Positions 1 through 8,678 are shown, counted from the stretch's first letter. The stretch is 47,363 nt of DNA from Neobacillus citreus (GCF_018343545.2 NZ_JAGYPE020000047.1:1-47363); one strand, 5' to 3'. Made by a program: numbers and translations. Notes: generated by a model from the sequence alone, not told the origin.

Positions 1-384
1 TTTTACAAAAGTAAAATATACCTTTTGAATAATCCAAATCAGGATAATCAGCCAGATGGCAAGAATAATGGAGCCTGCAATCCAGTTCTTTGGTTTCCCA
101 TTGGTCATCATTTCCTGTGCTTTCAAATCGCAATCTTGGACCACATCTTTTGGAATCATTTTTAAGGCCAGCTTGATTCCTAATGGAACTAGAATGATAT
201 CGTCAAGGTAGCCAAGGATAGGGATAAAGTCGGGAATGAGGTCGATTGGACTAAAGGCATACGCTACAACACAGATGGCAAAAACTTTTGCATACCAGGA
301 GACTCTTGGGTCTTTATATGCCAAATACAAGACAAATATCTTTCGTTTCAAAGCTTTCGCCCAGGCTTTTAATTGTTTAAACAT
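1..384 (-). CDS. DUF1232 (YkvA-like) membrane protein, 3' end cut by window
   Basis: The reading frame starts at the ATG at 384 and runs to the window edge without a stop, so at least 128 residues are present and the C-terminus is missing. The N-terminus is basic (MFKQLKAWAKALKRK). It is followed by the DUF1232 signature, a hydrophobic segment ending in SPIDLIPDFIPILGYLDD at about residues 44-61. A second strongly hydrophobic helix (about residues 103-122) ends at the edge. Family members are small membrane proteins of unknown biochemical role, so no function is assigned. The next minus-strand gene upstream starts from its own ribosome binding site, and the gap of 23 bases allows cotranscription. 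Confidence 0.8.
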   Translation of the reverse strand, partial: MFKQLKAWAKALKRKIFVLYLAYKDPRVSWYAKVFAICVVAYAFSPIDLIPDFIPILGYLDDIILVPLGIKLALKMIPKDVVQDCDLKAQEMMTNGKPKNWIAGSIILAIWLIILIWIIQKVYFTFVK

Positions 385-407
385 GTTATTTCTCCGTTGA
401 AATATTT

Positions 408-1076
408 TTAAATCTTATGATTCTTCACAAATGCTTGGATATGTTTCACAGCTTCCTTCAAGGCGTCTATCGTTGCTAAGGTATCCCCTTTTACTTCTAG
501 GCTGTGTTCTGTATTTGGTATTACAACCGTATCTACAAGATGATTAGTTATTATAGCTGAAATCTTTTCCTTGTTATAATGGTGGTCCAGGTCTCCTATT
601 ATGCAGAGTGAAGGAAGTTCGGTGTTTAAAAGAGCCTGATACACCTTATCCATTTTGATAAGCGGCGTTAACCAGATTCCAAAAGCATTGCGGATGAATT
701 TTCTTTGTGTCCACTCTATCGCCATTGGAATCGTGCCAATCGATTTGCTTAACAGAAAACATTGGTCATAAGAACGTTCCTTTAATACTTCATCAACAAC
801 AGCTTTTACATCCTCATACATCCATTGATCTTGGTCTGGATCAGGAAGCATTTTAAAATGTTCATTTTTTGCAAACTGGTAGTTTATGTGAAGAACATCA
901 ATGTTTTTGTCCAGACAAATTCCAGTTGAATAATGAAACAGCGGCCGCTGTGTGGTATAACCAAGTCCCGGAAGCATAATACAGATGCTTTTTGCTGGTT
1001 GTTTGCTGCGAATCCATGTGTAGGGAATGGTGGAATTTTCAGTTCTTAGCACTTGCCCTTCTATAAATTCATACAT
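408..1076 (-). CDS. alpha/beta hydrolase family protein
   Basis: This 222-residue protein has alpha/beta-hydrolase features: an oxyanion-type LPGLGYTT segment near residue 40, a nucleophile elbow of the S-x-S-x-G type (LLSKSIGT, near residue 110), an acidic residue in GDLDHHYN and a histidine in NTEHSLEV near the C-terminus. Together these fit a Ser-Asp-His triad, but the substrate cannot be read from sequence. A GTG four codons upstream (1088) is also in frame. I chose the ATG at 1076 because GAGGTG then sits nine bases upstream, whereas the GTG would lie inside that ribosome binding site. No signal peptide is seen, so it is probably cytoplasmic. It lies in a minus-strand run between the DUF1232 gene and a GNAT gene. 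Confidence 0.75.
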   Translation of the reverse strand: MYEFIEGQVLRTENSTIPYTWIRSKQPAKSICIMLPGLGYTTQRPLFHYSTGICLDKNIDVLHINYQFAKNEHFKMLPDPDQDQWMYEDVKAVVDEVLKERSYDQCFLLSKSIGTIPMAIEWTQRKFIRNAFGIWLTPLIKMDKVYQALLNTELPSLCIIGDLDHHYNKEKISAIITNHLVDTVVIPNTEHSLEVKGDTLATIDALKEAVKHIQAFVKNHKI

Positions 1077-1107
1077 TGATTGTTTCACCTCGATGGTTGT
1101 TTATTTA

Positions 1108-1920
1108 CTAGAAAAACTTGATTTCCTCAATCAGCCCGCATTTTTGAAACCCTATATTTTGATATACCTTATTGGAGTCAGGATTTTTCACATCAGCATA
1201 GAGCATTGGAATTCGCTTCTCTGACTCTATGATTTCACAAAGTTCAGCGACCAGCGCACTGGCATAGCCGTTTTTTCGATGTTGGATTGGGGTGAATACA
1301 GCATTGATTCTAGCATGTCTTGGAGAACGGTGGGAAATGTTCGCTTTCGCCACTGGCTGGCCATTGACGATCCAAAGGTACAACCCGCCACCAGCAATCA
1401 TCGCCGCAGCCCTTGTCTGCTGAGATGACGGTTCAACAGTGGTCCCAAACGCATCCCTCATAAAGCCCGCGAGATAATCTGCAACAACGTCAACATGCTG
1501 TTCCGTTGCTTTAAGGATTTCTCCCTTCACACCTTCAGGCTTTATGAGCTTTGGACAATGGTAGGCTTCCATGGTCATATCCTTTTCGTATTGAACGTTA
1601 TTTATTTTTGAAAAAATTTCAGTGAACATCCGTGCCGTTTTGGGGTCTCCAGTAACTCCCTGCAAGGGCACTTCTGCGAGCTGGTTTATAAGTTCATTTA
1701 TTAGGGATGTTCGTTCCTTCGATGGGATATCGTTCGAAATCCACAGCCAGCCCTTATGTCCGGGCGTTTGGGCAAAAATCATTTTTTCGTCTGGTGTTTT
1801 GAGACATAGGGAGTTAGGGTCTTCACTGATTCGATGGATTAGATTGTATTGGACTTCATCCGAAGTAAATGGACTTCCTTCTGTGATTGCGGTATCATTG
1901 TGGATTAATTTTAAAAACAT
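1108..1920 (-). CDS. GNAT-family N-acetyltransferase
   Basis: The 270-residue protein has a poorly conserved N-terminal half and a C-terminal GNAT domain (about residues 130-265). The acetyl-CoA pyrophosphate-binding motif is visible as QHRKNGYASALV near residue 213, and the typical late motif YxNIGF appears as VYQNIGFQKCG near the end. Such proteins transfer an acetyl group from acetyl-CoA to an amine; the acceptor is unknown. AGGAG is placed nine bases before the ATG, which supports this start. It is followed 31 bases later by the hydrolase gene on the same strand, so the two could be cotranscribed. A 52-bp hairpin array begins about 60 bases upstream of its start codon. Confidence 0.85.
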   Translation of the reverse strand: MFLKLIHNDTAITEGSPFTSDEVQYNLIHRISEDPNSLCLKTPDEKMIFAQTPGHKGWLWISNDIPSKERTSLINELINQLAEVPLQGVTGDPKTARMFTEIFSKINNVQYEKDMTMEAYHCPKLIKPEGVKGEILKATEQHVDVVADYLAGFMRDAFGTTVEPSSQQTRAAAMIAGGGLYLWIVNGQPVAKANISHRSPRHARINAVFTPIQHRKNGYASALVAELCEIIESEKRIPMLYADVKNPDSNKVYQNIGFQKCGLIEEIKFF

Positions 1921-1981
1921 AGTTTTCCACTCCTCATTAATACCTATTAGGATTGTAGATTTTCATACGTACTTTTATGAA

Positions 1982-2330
1982 GGACACTTTGCCCCCCTTT
2001 TCAAGCGGTTTTGTCCGAAGGCTGCACTAGTTCGGACACTTCCACCTCTTTTTCAAGCAATTTTGTCCGAAGGTTACCTAGGTTCGGACACTTCCGCTCT
2101 TTTTCAAACGATTTTGTCCGAAGGTTGCTCTAGTTCGGACACTTTGACCTCTTTTTCAAACGATTTTGTCCGAAGGTTGCTCTAGTTCGAGACACTTTGA
2201 CCCTTTTTTCAAACGTTTTTGTCCGAAGGCTGCTCTAGTTCGGACACTTTGACCCCTTTTTCAAACGTTTTTGTCCAAAGACTGCACTGGTTCGGACAAC
2301 TTTGACCTGGGATTTTAGTCGATTTGTCCT
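1982..2330. repeat. Tandem hairpin array A, about six 52-bp units
   Basis: GTCCGAA-type words start at 2013, 2065, 2116, 2168, 2221 and 2273, giving steps of 52, 51, 52, 53 and 52. Each unit holds GTCCGAA, 11 bases, TTCGGAC, then a spacer with a second short inverted pair (TTTGA ... TCAAA). The units are imperfect copies: the fourth has an inserted base in its right arm and the sixth has GTCCAAA. A half unit opens the array at 1982 and a decayed one closes it near 2330. The array fills the space between the MOSC gene stop and the start of the acetyltransferase gene. There is no believable reading frame in it. Confidence 0.9.
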
Positions 2331-2336
2331 TTTTAA

Positions 2337-3044
2337 TCACTCATTCGGTCCGTAGACCCTTTTTGTAATATCCGGTATTTCCCTTTTCTTAATTCTTTCC
2401 CCTAAAGTAGTTCGCAGACCTGGCGCTAACAGTTCACACCGAGCAAGCTCAGCCATTTCTTCAAAATTAGGTTTCCTTGCGTGGATGATCTCATTACATT
2501 TCTGAATAGTCCACTGCGGATAAGGGCGCTCAATCAACGTAAAGCCCTGCCCGACTTCCACTAGACCTTCCTTTAACACCCGAAAATACCAGCCGGTCCG
2601 TCCGGTATTTTGGATAAGCAGTGCGAGGGTTTTGATTTTAAAACGGCGGGCCGGCTTCCAGCATGGTTGGCGGGGCTGGTATACCTGAACAACCGCTTCG
2701 CCGATTTGAAAGGTATCACCTATCGAAATCAAATCCTCCCTAGCATTTTCCATCAGAAAATTCTCGCCCATAGCTCCTGGTCCAATTTGAGAGTTGTCCA
2801 ATTCCTTTTGCCAGTCCACATAATGTTCCGAAGCATACGCAAATACAGCTTTCTCCGGACCGCCATGGTGCTCCGTATCAAATACCCCGTCTCCCGCCAA
2901 GCCTGTTTTGCCGACCCAAATAGACCCCTCAACAGGTTCTTTAAAAATCGCACTCGTCCACTCACGGTCCATCAAACTGGCGGCATCCTTATCACCGACT
3001 GTTTTTGGCTGCCCGGCAAAAACCTTATTTAATAAAAATTCCAT
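2337..3044 (-). CDS. MOSC domain protein (YiiM/YflK-like)
   Basis: The protein has 235 residues. The MOSC core (about residues 20-165) shows GLAGDGVFDTEHHGGPEKAV, the GENF motif and the conserved cysteine in QPRQPCWK (Cys128) that defines these molybdenum-cofactor sulfurase C-terminal domains. A C-terminal three-alpha-helix extension (about 180-225) matches the YiiM-like subgroup. Known relatives bind molybdenum cofactor or take part in reduction of N-hydroxylated compounds; which applies here cannot be decided. A GGGGG-rich ribosome binding site precedes the ATG. The stop codon is immediately followed on its own strand by array A, so the array would be the 3' untranslated region of this gene. 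Confidence 0.85.
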   Translation of the reverse strand: MEFLLNKVFAGQPKTVGDKDAASLMDREWTSAIFKEPVEGSIWVGKTGLAGDGVFDTEHHGGPEKAVFAYASEHYVDWQKELDNSQIGPGAMGENFLMENAREDLISIGDTFQIGEAVVQVYQPRQPCWKPARRFKIKTLALLIQNTGRTGWYFRVLKEGLVEVGQGFTLIERPYPQWTIQKCNEIIHARKPNFEEMAELARCELLAPGLRTTLGERIKKREIPDITKRVYGPNE

Positions 3045-3231
3045 TCTTAATCCCCCAATTCATTCATCATCCGAACCCTATTTAGTGCTCTTATTTTGAA
3101 AAAACATTTGGTTATGATATCCAAATTCTATCACAGCAATTTACGAATATTAACAAAAATCGGATTAGGACTATTTATTTTGAAACCTTCACAAGGTAAA
3201 TTCGTAATAAAATTTACGGGGGGGATGTAAA

Positions 3232-3372
3232 ATGGGATTCAAAATGAAAAAGAAAAAGAAGGAAGAGAAGGGCGACAAATGGGAATTCTTTGAGTCAGGT
3301 TTCGATCTCATTGAACCTATATACCTTCTTATCAGATGGGGCGTCCGAGTAATAATAAAAATCCTGCATTAA
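3232..3372 (+). CDS. Small basic amphipathic protein, 46 residues
   Basis: A frame from the ATG at 3232 to the TAA at 3372 encodes 46 residues and is preceded by a very G-rich ribosome binding site (seven G before ATGTAAA). The product begins MGFKMKKKKKEEKGDK, a highly charged head, followed by a hydrophobic and amphipathic tail (IEPIYLLIRWGVRVIIKILH). That pattern would suit a peripheral or single-helix membrane peptide. I do not recognise the family. It stands alone on the plus strand between two minus-strand genes. The evidence is the ribosome binding site, the codon pattern and the tail; there is no homology evidence. Confidence 0.6.
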   Translation: MGFKMKKKKKEEKGDKWEFFESGFDLIEPIYLLIRWGVRVIIKILH

Positions 3373-3422
3373 ATAAGGATAGAATTGAAATAGCCCAGTA
3401 TGAATACCAGGCTAAATAAATC

Positions 3423-4094
3423 CTATTCTTTTCTAGTCAATCCTCGACTGACTTCACCATATCTCCGCACCGCATTCCTCCACATCAGGAAGCCGGTTTC
3501 CATCAACGACATTGTCAGCCCTGTCCAGAAAAACATACAAGAAAGTGGATAGCTTTCAAATTCTTTTGAAAAATCATCGTCTTTTACGGGAGCTGCCGGT
3601 TTCGAAGCCTCAATCGGCTCATTATTAACTTCCTCCACAACTGTGGATGTTGCCGTATCAGGTGTTTGTATTTTGCTTTCAACAGGTTTCCGTTTTGCAT
3701 CCTTGACTGCCTTAATACTGACTACTTTTTTCCTCGGCGTCGTCCTAACAGTTTTCGATGGACCCTGTGCCCGGATAAACGCATCTGCTTCGATGGCCAG
3801 ACCCGACATGGACTTCATGGCCTCAACAATGACCTTTATTAACTCATCTTTTGAAAAATCTCTTACTGATATCCAGCCGCGTGCATCAACCGTATAGCTA
3901 TTTTTCCTAATGACTTCTTCAGACATGTACTTGCCAAGCACATAGCCATTGCCGCTCTGCTGCAATTCCCTGGCCAGAACCAGGCCTCTCTGCTTGCTCT
4001 CGGGATAGTTAAAGTTCACTCTGCCGTTGCTGATTTCTTTCTCCTCCAGCTTAAACGTGCGGAAAATCTCCTTTTTCTCCTCAAACGATAACAT
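3423..4094 (-). CDS. Hypothetical protein with conserved N-domain and C-terminal hydrophobic segment
   Basis: Not recognised with certainty. The 223-residue product has three parts. A compact N-terminal domain (about 1-110, beginning MLSFEEKKEIFRTF) contains GRVNFNYPESK and GWISVRDFSKDELI. A low-complexity linker follows (about 110-170), first basic (TPRKKVVSIKAVKDAKRK) and then acidic and Pro/Ala-rich. The last 45 residues contain a hydrophobic stretch (PLSCMFFWTGLTMSLMETGFLMW) that could be a membrane-associated helix. This N-domain type is familiar in Bacillaceae proteins of unknown function. The gene is separated from the MOSC gene by the small plus-strand frame at 3232 and is probably monocistronic. 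Confidence 0.65.
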   Translation of the reverse strand: MLSFEEKKEIFRTFKLEEKEISNGRVNFNYPESKQRGLVLARELQQSGNGYVLGKYMSEEVIRKNSYTVDARGWISVRDFSKDELIKVIVEAMKSMSGLAIEADAFIRAQGPSKTVRTTPRKKVVSIKAVKDAKRKPVESKIQTPDTATSTVVEEVNNEPIEASKPAAPVKDDDFSKEFESYPLSCMFFWTGLTMSLMETGFLMWRNAVRRYGEVSRGLTRKE

Positions 4095-4291
4095 TGGTCT
4101 CGACTCCCCTTCCTTTTTAACTTATTTATCTATTTTTTATAGTTGTTATTCAATTTCTAGTAATAGACTTCTCGAAATATATCCTTTTTCCTGCAAAACT
4201 TTTCAAAGGTTATGAAAAAAGTAATTTTTCCTCGATTGAGAATGATTTCCTTTAATCAAGGGGAATTTAAGATTGGAAAGGAGGTTCCATT

Positions 4292-4738
4292 ATGCCTTAT
4301 TTGATTAGAATTCTTCATCTTATTTTACCCTGGTTTTCCATTGCTTTTCTTCCAAGAAAGTCTCTTCGGCAGTTCTTCCCTGTTTCCATAGTTGCTTCAT
4401 TATTTGTAACAGTGCTGTGCTTGCTGGCTATTCCTTATAAATGGTGGACTGTTAAAGGTGGATGGAAGGGGAAACTTTTAAACGATAGCAGCTTTATTCT
4501 GGGACCATTCTTCGTGGGGACCCTATGGATATTCCATTTTACCTTTGGGAAATTCAAACGGTATATGCTGGTTAACCTGATCATGGATGTATTATTTTCT
4601 TTTCCATTGAGCTTTCTTTATCAAAAATTAAAGCTTTTTACATTGGTTAACTTTAAACCTAAGCACATCTTTTTATCTTTTATCAGTTTTTCTCTAATCA
4701 TTTATGGTTTTGAACGATTAAAAAGGGGCCTTAAATAA
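4292..4738 (+). CDS. Small integral membrane protein, CBO0543-like
   Basis: A 148-residue protein with four predicted membrane helices (about 5-20, 28-48, 66-86 and 95-112) and a possible fifth near 125-140. Aromatic clusters (YKWWTVKGGWKGK) lie between helices 2 and 3. The layout resembles the CBO0543 family of small Firmicute membrane proteins, which have no known activity. It has an excellent ribosome binding site (AAAGGAGG, 4277-4284) and a strong terminator right after the stop, so it is an independent single-gene transcription unit. Confidence 0.75.
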   Translation: MPYLIRILHLILPWFSIAFLPRKSLRQFFPVSIVASLFVTVLCLLAIPYKWWTVKGGWKGKLLNDSSFILGPFFVGTLWIFHFTFGKFKRYMLVNLIMDVLFSFPLSFLYQKLKLFTLVNFKPKHIFLSFISFSLIIYGFERLKRGLK

Positions 4739-4740
4739 AA

Positions 4741-4781
4741 AATTGAGCGGCTGAAAAATTAAACCGCTCAATACTTTTTTT
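4741..4781 (+). terminator. Rho-independent terminator after the 4292-4738 gene
   Basis: An 8-bp perfect stem TTGAGCGG (4743-4750) / CCGCTCAA (4764-4771) with a 13-base loop is followed by a run of T. It begins a few bases after the stop codon. Confidence 0.85.
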
Positions 4782-4857
4782 AAAAATTTAACCGATAGGA
4801 CCGGACGATAATGCCGTCATTTACCGGTTCAAAACCGTATATCTGTCTAGCAATCAA

Positions 4858-6198
4858 TCAAACTAAAACTACCCATAAAATCATCGTTACAACGATAGTA
4901 ACTGCACCCTGCAATAAGGTTGCCATAGTCTGGGCTTTGTAAGCATCGGTAACTTTCATTCCGCTGAACTGCGTTACAACCCAGAAGAAGCTGTCGTTTA
5001 CGTGGCTGACTGTCATCGCACCTGCACCAACCGCCATGACAACTAGTGCCAATGGAACGGCTCCCTCAATACCAAGAGTCGGCAGCATTGGAGCGATCAA
5101 AGATGAAGTAATAACCAATGCAGCAGTTGATGAACCCTGTGCCGTTTTTAATGCAGCAGCAATAATGAAAGGAATCAATAAGAACAGTGCGCCGCTAAAT
5201 GTGTCGCCGATTGACCAGCTTTGAATCGCATCCGCAATTCCAGTGTTTTTGATAACGCCGCCAAACGCACCGCCAGCTCCGGTAATTAACAGGATTGGAG
5301 CAGATTCTACTAAACCTTCTCCCACCCATTTTGTTAAGGTCTCTTCATCAAATTTTGGCAGCAAGGCAAAAGCAGCGATGACACCGGCAAGCAACGCGAC
5401 AAGCGGTGTGCCCAAGAATACTAAAAATTTAGCGATATTTCCTTCTGATCCAAGGAAAGTAACAACAGACCCAATACCAATCAAAACGATCGGCAAGACA
5501 ATCGGCAAGAATGATAGAAACGTAGATGGCATTTTTCCAAAGGAACGAACGATTTCGTCATAGTTCAATTCCTCACCATCGTCTTCTACCTCAATTTTGT
5601 TCGCTACTTTTGTTGCCCAGAAATAGCCGACGATGGTTGCTGGAATAGCTGTAATAAGACCAATTAAAATGATAGTTCCCAAGAAGTTGCTTGCGCCAAT
5701 GTTTCCTGCCGCGGCGATTGGCCCCGGTGTTGGCGGAACAAGCGTGTGAGTAGCGTACAAGCCGGTTGCAAGCGCCACAGACATCGATGCGACCGCTACC
5801 TTTGCACGCTTTGCTAGTGCTTTTCTTAAGCTTGATAAAATAACGAACCCGGAATCACAAAATACAGGAATCGAAACAATGTATCCAATTAAACTCATCG
5901 CAAGCTGCGGTCTTTTTGGACCTACAACGCGGAGTACGACTTCAGCCATCCTGAGGGCCGCTCCTGATTTTTCAAGGATTGTCCCAATAACGGTTCCGAA
6001 CACGATAACGAGACCGATTCCCCCCATCAATCCTCCAAATCCGGTATTCACGTTTTCCACAATCTTCATCAGCGGCATACCTGAAGCAAAACCTACAAAA
6101 AATGTACCTAATAATAATGACAAAAATGGGTGAAGCTTAAATTTCGTCGTGGCGATGACAACTAACAGTACGCCAATCAATAAAACTAGAAATAACAT
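4858..6198 (-). CDS. GntP-family gluconate/glycerate:H+ symporter
   Basis: A 446-residue hydrophobic protein with about 12 membrane helices and GntP-family segments: FVGFASGMPLMKIVENVNTG near the N-terminus, the ATHTLVPPTPGP loop near residue 150, and the late AQGSSTAALV and HVNDSFFW motifs. GntP proteins import gluconate or related hydroxy acids with protons. Because the next gene upstream is a glycerate kinase and a CdaR-like regulator is divergent, D-glycerate is the likely substrate; this is inference from context. A GGGGG ribosome binding site lies eight bases before the ATG. The gap to the kinase gene is about 90 bases with no terminator seen, so they probably form one operon. Confidence 0.9.
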   Translation of the reverse strand: MLFLVLLIGVLLVVIATTKFKLHPFLSLLLGTFFVGFASGMPLMKIVENVNTGFGGLMGGIGLVIVFGTVIGTILEKSGAALRMAEVVLRVVGPKRPQLAMSLIGYIVSIPVFCDSGFVILSSLRKALAKRAKVAVASMSVALATGLYATHTLVPPTPGPIAAAGNIGASNFLGTIILIGLITAIPATIVGYFWATKVANKIEVEDDGEELNYDEIVRSFGKMPSTFLSFLPIVLPIVLIGIGSVVTFLGSEGNIAKFLVFLGTPLVALLAGVIAAFALLPKFDEETLTKWVGEGLVESAPILLITGAGGAFGGVIKNTGIADAIQSWSIGDTFSGALFLLIPFIIAAALKTAQGSSTAALVITSSLIAPMLPTLGIEGAVPLALVVMAVGAGAMTVSHVNDSFFWVVTQFSGMKVTDAYKAQTMATLLQGAVTIVVTMILWVVLV

Positions 6199-6289
6199 CT
6201 GTATTACCCCCTTGTTGTTTTGTAAAAATCTTTGTCTCTTTACAGTAAGTTTTTTCTCTCTGCCAACCCCTGTTCGTATTCCAAAACCC

Positions 6290-7432
6290 TTATGTTAGTG
6301 AAGCCAAATAAGTCCTCAGCACTTGCTCCGCTGTCTGCTCGAGCAATTCCGCTCCTCGGTCCATGGCCTCTTTTAGCGTCATCGGAGCATTGATGATACT
6401 ATGAACACTGGAAATCCCATGCTCATAAAGCTGCTCAATCCCTTTGCCAATCGACCCGGCAAGGACAAATACCGGTATGCCCAGTTTCTTCGCCTCTTGA
6501 GCCACGCCCATCGGCGTTTTTCCGGAAGCGGTTTGAAAATCCGTCTGGCCTTCCCCGGTAAACACACACTGAGCACCGTCCAGCTTTTCTGCAAGCTTGG
6601 TGTACTCGATGACGATATCGATGCCCCTTCTTGTTTCGGCTGGAAAAAAAGCCTGGAAAGCTCCGCCAATTCCGCCTGCTGCCCCGGCACCCGGCTTGTC
6701 ATGAAGTCGGATACTCGTTTTGGCTTCAACCAAATCGGCCCAATGGCGTAAATATCCATCCAGAATTTCCACCATTTCCGGGGTGGCCCCTTTTTGCGGA
6801 CCGAACACATGGGATGCTCCGCTCAGCCCCACTAAAGGATTCTGAACATCTGTGGCAATTAGAAACTGGGCCCTGGCAATGCGCAGGTCAAAATCCCGGT
6901 CATCAATGGAAGCAATCCGGGCAAGCTCACCTGCACCAGCCCCATCCTGCACAGGATTTCCATCCGAATCCAACAGCTTCATTCCTAGTGCCTGAAGCAT
7001 ACCAATTCCCCCGTCGTTGGTAGCGCTTCCACCTATGGCCAAAATAAATTTTCGGCAGCCATCGTCTAATGCTTTTTTAATCAGTTCCCCTGTCCCGAAG
7101 GTGGTCGCCAGCATCGGATTACGCTGTTCAGGCTTAATCAAATTTAAGCCGGATGCGGTCGCCATCTCGATAACACAGGTTTCCTGATCGCCAAGCATTC
7201 CATAGGCTGCCTTCACCGGTTCTAATAATGGGCCTTTCACCATGACATCCACCATTCGGCCATTTGTTGCCGCAACTAAACTATCGGTTGTTCCCTCTCC
7301 TCCATCAGCAACAGGCACAAGCACCGTTTCAGCTGAAGTGTTCGCCCTTTTGATACCCCGCTCAATCGCCTGGGCAGCTTCAAGTGCAGTAAGTGATCCT
7401 TTAAACGAATCGGGTGCAATAACAATCTTCAT
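6290..7432 (-). CDS. glxK: Glycerate 2-kinase (GarK/GlxK family)
   Basis: The 380-residue length is that of type-1 glycerate kinases. The N-terminal MKIVIAPDSFKGSLTALEAA, the VPVADGGEGTTDSL loop (about 40-53), GGSATNDGGIGMLQALG (about 134-150) and the GEGQTDFQTASGKTP segment (about 295-309) are family hallmarks, the last two lining the nucleotide and substrate sites. The enzyme phosphorylates D-glycerate with ATP to 2-phosphoglycerate, feeding glycolysis. It is in the cytoplasm. It lies between the permease gene and the divergent CdaR-type regulator gene, which probably controls both. Confidence 0.93.
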   Translation of the reverse strand: MKIVIAPDSFKGSLTALEAAQAIERGIKRANTSAETVLVPVADGGEGTTDSLVAATNGRMVDVMVKGPLLEPVKAAYGMLGDQETCVIEMATASGLNLIKPEQRNPMLATTFGTGELIKKALDDGCRKFILAIGGSATNDGGIGMLQALGMKLLDSDGNPVQDGAGAGELARIASIDDRDFDLRIARAQFLIATDVQNPLVGLSGASHVFGPQKGATPEMVEILDGYLRHWADLVEAKTSIRLHDKPGAGAAGGIGGAFQAFFPAETRRGIDIVIEYTKLAEKLDGAQCVFTGEGQTDFQTASGKTPMGVAQEAKKLGIPVFVLAGSIGKGIEQLYEHGISSVHSIINAPMTLKEAMDRGAELLEQTAEQVLRTYLASLT

Positions 7433-7548
7433 TGTGTTTTCCCCTTTTTTCTACAATATTCTGCTTAAAACAATTATAATCTTCAGACATTTGACATTCA
7501 TCAGTCGCCATAAACAAAAAAATAGAAAACTTTTTTGAATTTTTTGTG

Positions 7549-7571
7549 TATAATAAATAAAAACGCTTACA
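7549..7571 (+). promoter_or_regulatory. -10 box and overlapping CcpA cre site in front of the CdaR-like gene
   Basis: TATAAT lies at 7549-7554. The 14 bases at 7558-7571 (TAAAAACGCTTACA) match the cre consensus TGWAARCGYTWNCW at 13 of 14 positions. The site would cover the transcription start, the usual position for CcpA repression. No good -35 box is present at the expected distance, so the promoter may need an activator, perhaps the regulator itself. Confidence 0.7.
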
Positions 7572-7589
7572 ACGGAATGGTGATGGCAT

Positions 7590-8678
7590 ATGCTAACACA
7601 AGAAATGGCAGCTGAAATCGTCAAACAAACGATGATTCGTCTCAACCGCAACATCAATATTATGGATCATACCGGGACGATTATTGCATCAGGGGACCAA
7701 AGTCGTATTCATCAGCTCCACTCCGGAGCATTAGAAGTTTTGAGAACAGGCAAGCCTTTATTTATCAAAGAAGATGACCCGCAGCAATGGGAGGGTTCCC
7801 TGCCTGGCATCAATCTTCCCATTACATTCCAAGACATGATTATTGGTGTTATCGGAATCACGGGTAAACCTGAGGAAATTATGGAGTTTGGTGCGTTGGT
7901 CAAAATGATCACTGAGATGATGATTCATCAATCTTTTATCGCCGAACAATTTGAATGGAAGCAGCGGCTGAAGGAGCAAGTCTTTGAAGAGTTATTGAAA
8001 GACCAATACGATGTGGAGTCCATTAACCAGCGGTTGAATTTAATAGAAATCAAACTAACTCCATCTTTTCAGATTGCTATTATTGAAGTTTCACAAACCC
8101 CGTTAAAAAAACGAGAATTACTGCAAATTCTCGAGAACTCTTTTGACGAGGGCAGCTCGCTGGTGGGATTTTTAAACAGCAGCCGAATCTTTTTGCTGAC
8201 ATCCCAGCTGCCTGAGTCAAAGCTGATACAGAAATTGAAAACTGTTTTAAACTCTACCAATCTATTTTTAAAAATCGGAATCGGTTCAACAGCAATGGAT
8301 TTTACTCAAATACACCATTCCTTTCAGGAGGCACAGCAGGCTTTACTGTTTGGAGGCAAAGATCAAGCTTTGACCACTTTTGCAGAAATTGAACCACAAG
8401 CCCTCTTGGCGGGATTGGATGAGCGGGCTAAGCGGCAGTACCTAAACCGAGTCATCGGGAATCTATCGGACAAGCTGATCGAAACATTGGATTATTTTTT
8501 CAAAAGCAATCAAAATATCGGGGAATGTGCCAAGCGCATGTACATCCATCGCAATTCGCTTATTTATCGGCTTAAAAAAATCAAGGAAGTAACTGGACTC
8601 GACCCGCAGGTGCTAAATGATGCGGTGACCCTGCAGCTTGCAGTTTGGCTTTTGCAAATGAACCGGAAGGAAAACTAA
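7590..8678 (+). CDS. CdaR/PucR-family transcriptional regulator of glycerate use
   Basis: The 362-residue protein has the CdaR layout: an N-terminal putative sugar-diacid recognition domain (about 1-135, with NRNINIMDHTGTIIASGD), a degenerate GGDEF-like middle domain (about 150-270) and a C-terminal PucR helix-turn-helix (about 300-355, ECAKRMYIHRNSLIYRLKKI). Relatives sense glycerate or sugar diacids and activate uptake genes. Divergent position next to glycerate kinase and a GntP permease supports control of that operon. Start is the ATG at 7590 with GGTGATG a few bases upstream. A cre-like site overlaps its promoter region. A hairpin just downstream belongs to the convergent gene. Confidence 0.88.
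   Translation: MLTQEMAAEIVKQTMIRLNRNINIMDHTGTIIASGDQSRIHQLHSGALEVLRTGKPLFIKEDDPQQWEGSLPGINLPITFQDMIIGVIGITGKPEEIMEFGALVKMITEMMIHQSFIAEQFEWKQRLKEQVFEELLKDQYDVESINQRLNLIEIKLTPSFQIAIIEVSQTPLKKRELLQILENSFDEGSSLVGFLNSSRIFLLTSQLPESKLIQKLKTVLNSTNLFLKIGIGSTAMDFTQIHHSFQEAQQALLFGGKDQALTTFAEIEPQALLAGLDERAKRQYLNRVIGNLSDKLIETLDYFFKSNQNIGECAKRMYIHRNSLIYRLKKIKEVTGLDPQVLNDAVTLQLAVWLLQMNRKEN

Noticed and set aside
1622..2185. Long plus-strand frame over the acetyltransferase gene and array A
   Set aside because: It lies opposite a well-supported GNAT gene and its 3' part is only translation of the 52-bp repeats. No ribosome binding site is present.
6379..7023. Overlapping frames opposite and within the glycerate kinase gene
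   Set aside because: They are shadows of a GC-richer coding gene; no ribosome binding sites or domain features.
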